Source: Cinnamomum chago
Taxonomy: Eukaryota; Streptophyta; Magnoliopsida; Laurales; Lauraceae
Assembly: GCA_038049695.1 (NCBI GenBank)
Contig: CP142451.1
Location: 46,635,001 to 46,699,000 of the forward strand
Length of the DNA stretch: 64,000 bases
Reading direction: 5' to 3'
Below the pieces are notes generated by a model, which did no database searches, was not told where the DNA came from, and worked only from the letters and a program-made list of their open reading frames with translations. Positions 62,331 through 64,000 of this stretch are shown here, piece after piece. The first letter of the stretch is position 1; each line of letters starts with the position of its first letter. The position numbers and the translations under genes were made by a program.

Positions 62331-63055
62331 TACAAGCAAAGCCAAAAGGAAAAGAGATTTTATTATGCAGACTGTATAACTAGTGCAGTATACTTCTCAT
62401 AAGAAAACAGGTATAACTAGTATCATATATATTGGCTGGGCTTCCAAAATATTGCAATATTTCTTCAAGATTGTAACTAAAAGAAGATGTGATAAGTATG
62501 TTAAAAGATGTTCAAAATGCCTTGTTAAGAAATTCACTACAGACCGCAAAAAGGAGCATAGACAAAGACAATAAATACACATAGAGTAGAATTAAAATCA
62601 CAAAATTAAAATAAAATAAAATAAAGCCAACCTTATAACTAGGGTCATAAACTTCTCAGAAGAAAATAGTAATACTTAGTGTCATATATATTGCCACTCC
62701 TTCCAAAATATTCAAATATTTCTGTAAGATTGTAACTAAAAAGAAGATGCCATGAATATATTAAGAGATTTTCAAAATCCCTTCTTCTAAAGGAGAATTG
62801 TTTGAAAAATTAGGAAAATGTTAAAATACTCCGGTGGACTTTCATGGAGCATCTTTCCTGTATCTTCAAATTATTAAATATTTATATTTTCAACAAAATC
62901 TAAAAGATTTTTTTTATTCAGCAGACGAGCCATCCAGAATTCCAGATCTCATACATGGGTGGCATGCATCCTAGTTAAAATCCACATATTGTAAGTTAAG
63001 AACAAGGAACATTGTACTTAGAGATATATGAATTATTTGATGGCATGAACCAAAA
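62022..63055. other. No gene; microsatellite and a local duplication
   Basis: A GA microsatellite occupies 62,285-62,329. The segments 62,390-62,530 and 62,645-62,795 are diverged copies of each other, sharing ATCATATATATTG, CTTCCAAAATATT and AAGATTGTAACTAAAA. No coding sequence was recognised. Confidence 0.6.
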
Positions 63056-63185
63056 ACATGCTCTTGTCAAAATATCCTTGAGAATCCTTTTCTATTATAG
63101 GTAACATCACTCAAACCCACAACCTCAAGGCTCCAATAGTGAGCAACCTTCCGTTGTGCCACATGTTCTTGTCAAAATATCCTTG
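63056..63185 (-). mobile_element. Short tRNA-derived SINE with 25-bp target duplication
   Basis: The 80-bp element (63,081-63,160) lies between two copies of ACATGCTCTTGTCAAAATAT plus CCTTG (63,056-63,080 and 63,161-63,185), one mismatch apart. On the minus strand it begins GGCACAACGGAAGGTTGCTC (box A) and has GAGGTTGTGGGTTTGAGTG (box B). The long target duplication shows LINE-style insertion. It is shorter than typical plant SINEs and lacks a clear A- or T-rich tail. Confidence 0.85.
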
Positions 63186-63704
63186 GAGTTTCCTTCTAGA
63201 AAGCTAGGGAAACTATCAAAATGAAAGTAGCCCAAACCTTGTAAAACGTGACAATGAACCTATCAATAAGTTGCTTGCTTTCTCAATGGAGACCCTTCTG
63301 GAGAAGACCATCTTTGGTAGAAGTTAGAGAGAGAGAGAGAGATGGGGAGGGATGTAGGCTTCATAAGAAATGGCAAGGCAACTGCCAGGAAGTTCCACAT
63401 GGAAGAAGGAAGACTTCAACAAACTAGAATTCAAGAAAGTTTGGACCATACTGAATTTTTCTTCTTTGAAGCATGGTGGTTCTGGTTCATACTCATGCAC
63501 GATTCGCAAGAAGTTCCATAATCAATCCAAAGCATCCAATTCATGGGGCCCTGCAGATTAGAAGAGCCTAAATCACAATTATAATGGCACAAATGGTGCC
63601 AAGTGACCATCACGTGGATGGTTGGAAATCAAATTTGTTTTCCAAATTCAGTGGGCAAAAGACCATCAGTTGCAATCTTCATGCCTCGGCCCTACATTTG
63701 GATG
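63186..63704. other. No gene recognised
   Basis: A short GA run lies at 63,327-63,342. Several short open frames on both strands show no family similarity. Confidence 0.5.
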
Positions 63705-64000
63705 TTTTTTTTTTTAAACGATGACAAAAACTTTGTATTGAAGAAGGAAATTACTTGCAAAAGAAAGACAACAAAGCCAGTTACTGGAGCCTTACACCCA
63801 ATCACAAAAAACAACCAACAAACCGACCATTACATAGTATAACTGTATAAGCAATTAAAAGCACCACCCTATCTACCCCTAATTTACCTAGAGAATCAAC
63901 CATAGCATTGGCCGGCCTTCTCACATGCTGAAACTCAACCTCCCAATGAGAGGCCAAAAAATTGATTTCCGCGAATAAAAATCAGCCCAAATGTGTAATT
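63705..64000 (-). mobile_element. LINE (non-LTR retrotransposon) 3' end
   Basis: Poly(T) at 63,705-63,715 is the poly(A) tail of a minus-strand element. Upstream, the end of an RNase H-type domain can be read from about 63,990 to 63,800 (FAEINFLASHWEVEFQHVRR, then PANAMVDSLGKLGVDR), like the HVYREAN..AD.LAK motif of plant L1-type LINEs, followed by a stop and a short 3' UTR with TTCAATACAAAGTTTTTGTCATCG. The element continues past the window edge. Confidence 0.82.

Noticed and set aside
1-64000. CRISPR arrays, rRNA genes and tRNA genes
   Set aside because: No regularly spaced short repeats with unique spacers, no rRNA-like sequence and no complete tRNA cloverleaf were seen on either strand.

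Overview
This window is plant nuclear DNA, almost certainly from a flowering plant with a transposon-rich genome. The evidence is Ty3/gypsy chromoviruses with a chromodomain tail, Tat-clade gypsy elements with a second RNase H, Ty1/copia elements primed by initiator tRNA-Met, CACTA and hAT DNA transposons, tRNA-derived SINEs, and spliced exons of plant-type proteins (CPP/TSO1 family, GlnRS, ATP23, NSF). I cannot name the species. I see no rRNA or tRNA gene, CRISPR array or bacterial-style operon, and no host gene that I would call intact.

The left two thirds (1-47,000) is a nest of retroelement fossils. At 1-6,621 lies the 3' part of a chromovirus with a 2.6-kb LTR. A second copy of that LTR follows in inverted orientation (6,706-9,305), forming a tail-to-tail palindrome with an 84-bp spacer. 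From 9,306 to 15,082 there are repeat-rich remnants, an inverted chromovirus LTR, and a copia solo LTR with a clear 5-bp target duplication. A Tat-type gypsy fragment (15,083-17,955) abuts another chromovirus (17,956-31,440). That chromovirus is split by a young 9.17-kb copia element (19,347-28,516) with matched LTRs. A Tat-clade element with one 8.3-kb open frame occupies 31,442-39,769. It abuts a partial copia-type LTR (about 40,100-41,840), a second copy of the 9-kb copia family in the opposite orientation (41,841 to about 45,812), and a hAT remnant (about 45,812-46,985).

The right third (47,422-64,000) is the most interesting part. Two CACTA left ends, about 97% alike in the stretch compared by eye, start at 47,422 and 50,914. 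The second element is delimited: CACTACACCAT inverted ends at 50,914 and 60,913 flanked by AAA on both sides, exactly 10,000 bp. It carries exons of a CPP/TSO1-like transcription factor, with both CXC motifs preserved, and of glutaminyl-tRNA synthetase. It appears to sit inside the first CACTA element. The flanks of that first element carry exons of the mitochondrial protease ATP23 on the left, and of the AAA+ ATPase NSF plus an Hsp70-like exon on the right. All recognised exons lie on the minus strand with mostly consensus splice sites. I therefore read the region as a nested, multi-gene-capturing (Pack-CACTA-like) system rather than as a cluster of host genes.

Small elements end the window: an 80-bp tRNA-type SINE with a 25-bp target duplication (63,081-63,160) and the 3' end of a LINE with a poly(A) tail (63,705-64,000, minus strand). 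Work was by eye, so identities are estimates and exon limits are inferred from reading frame plus GT/AG signals.
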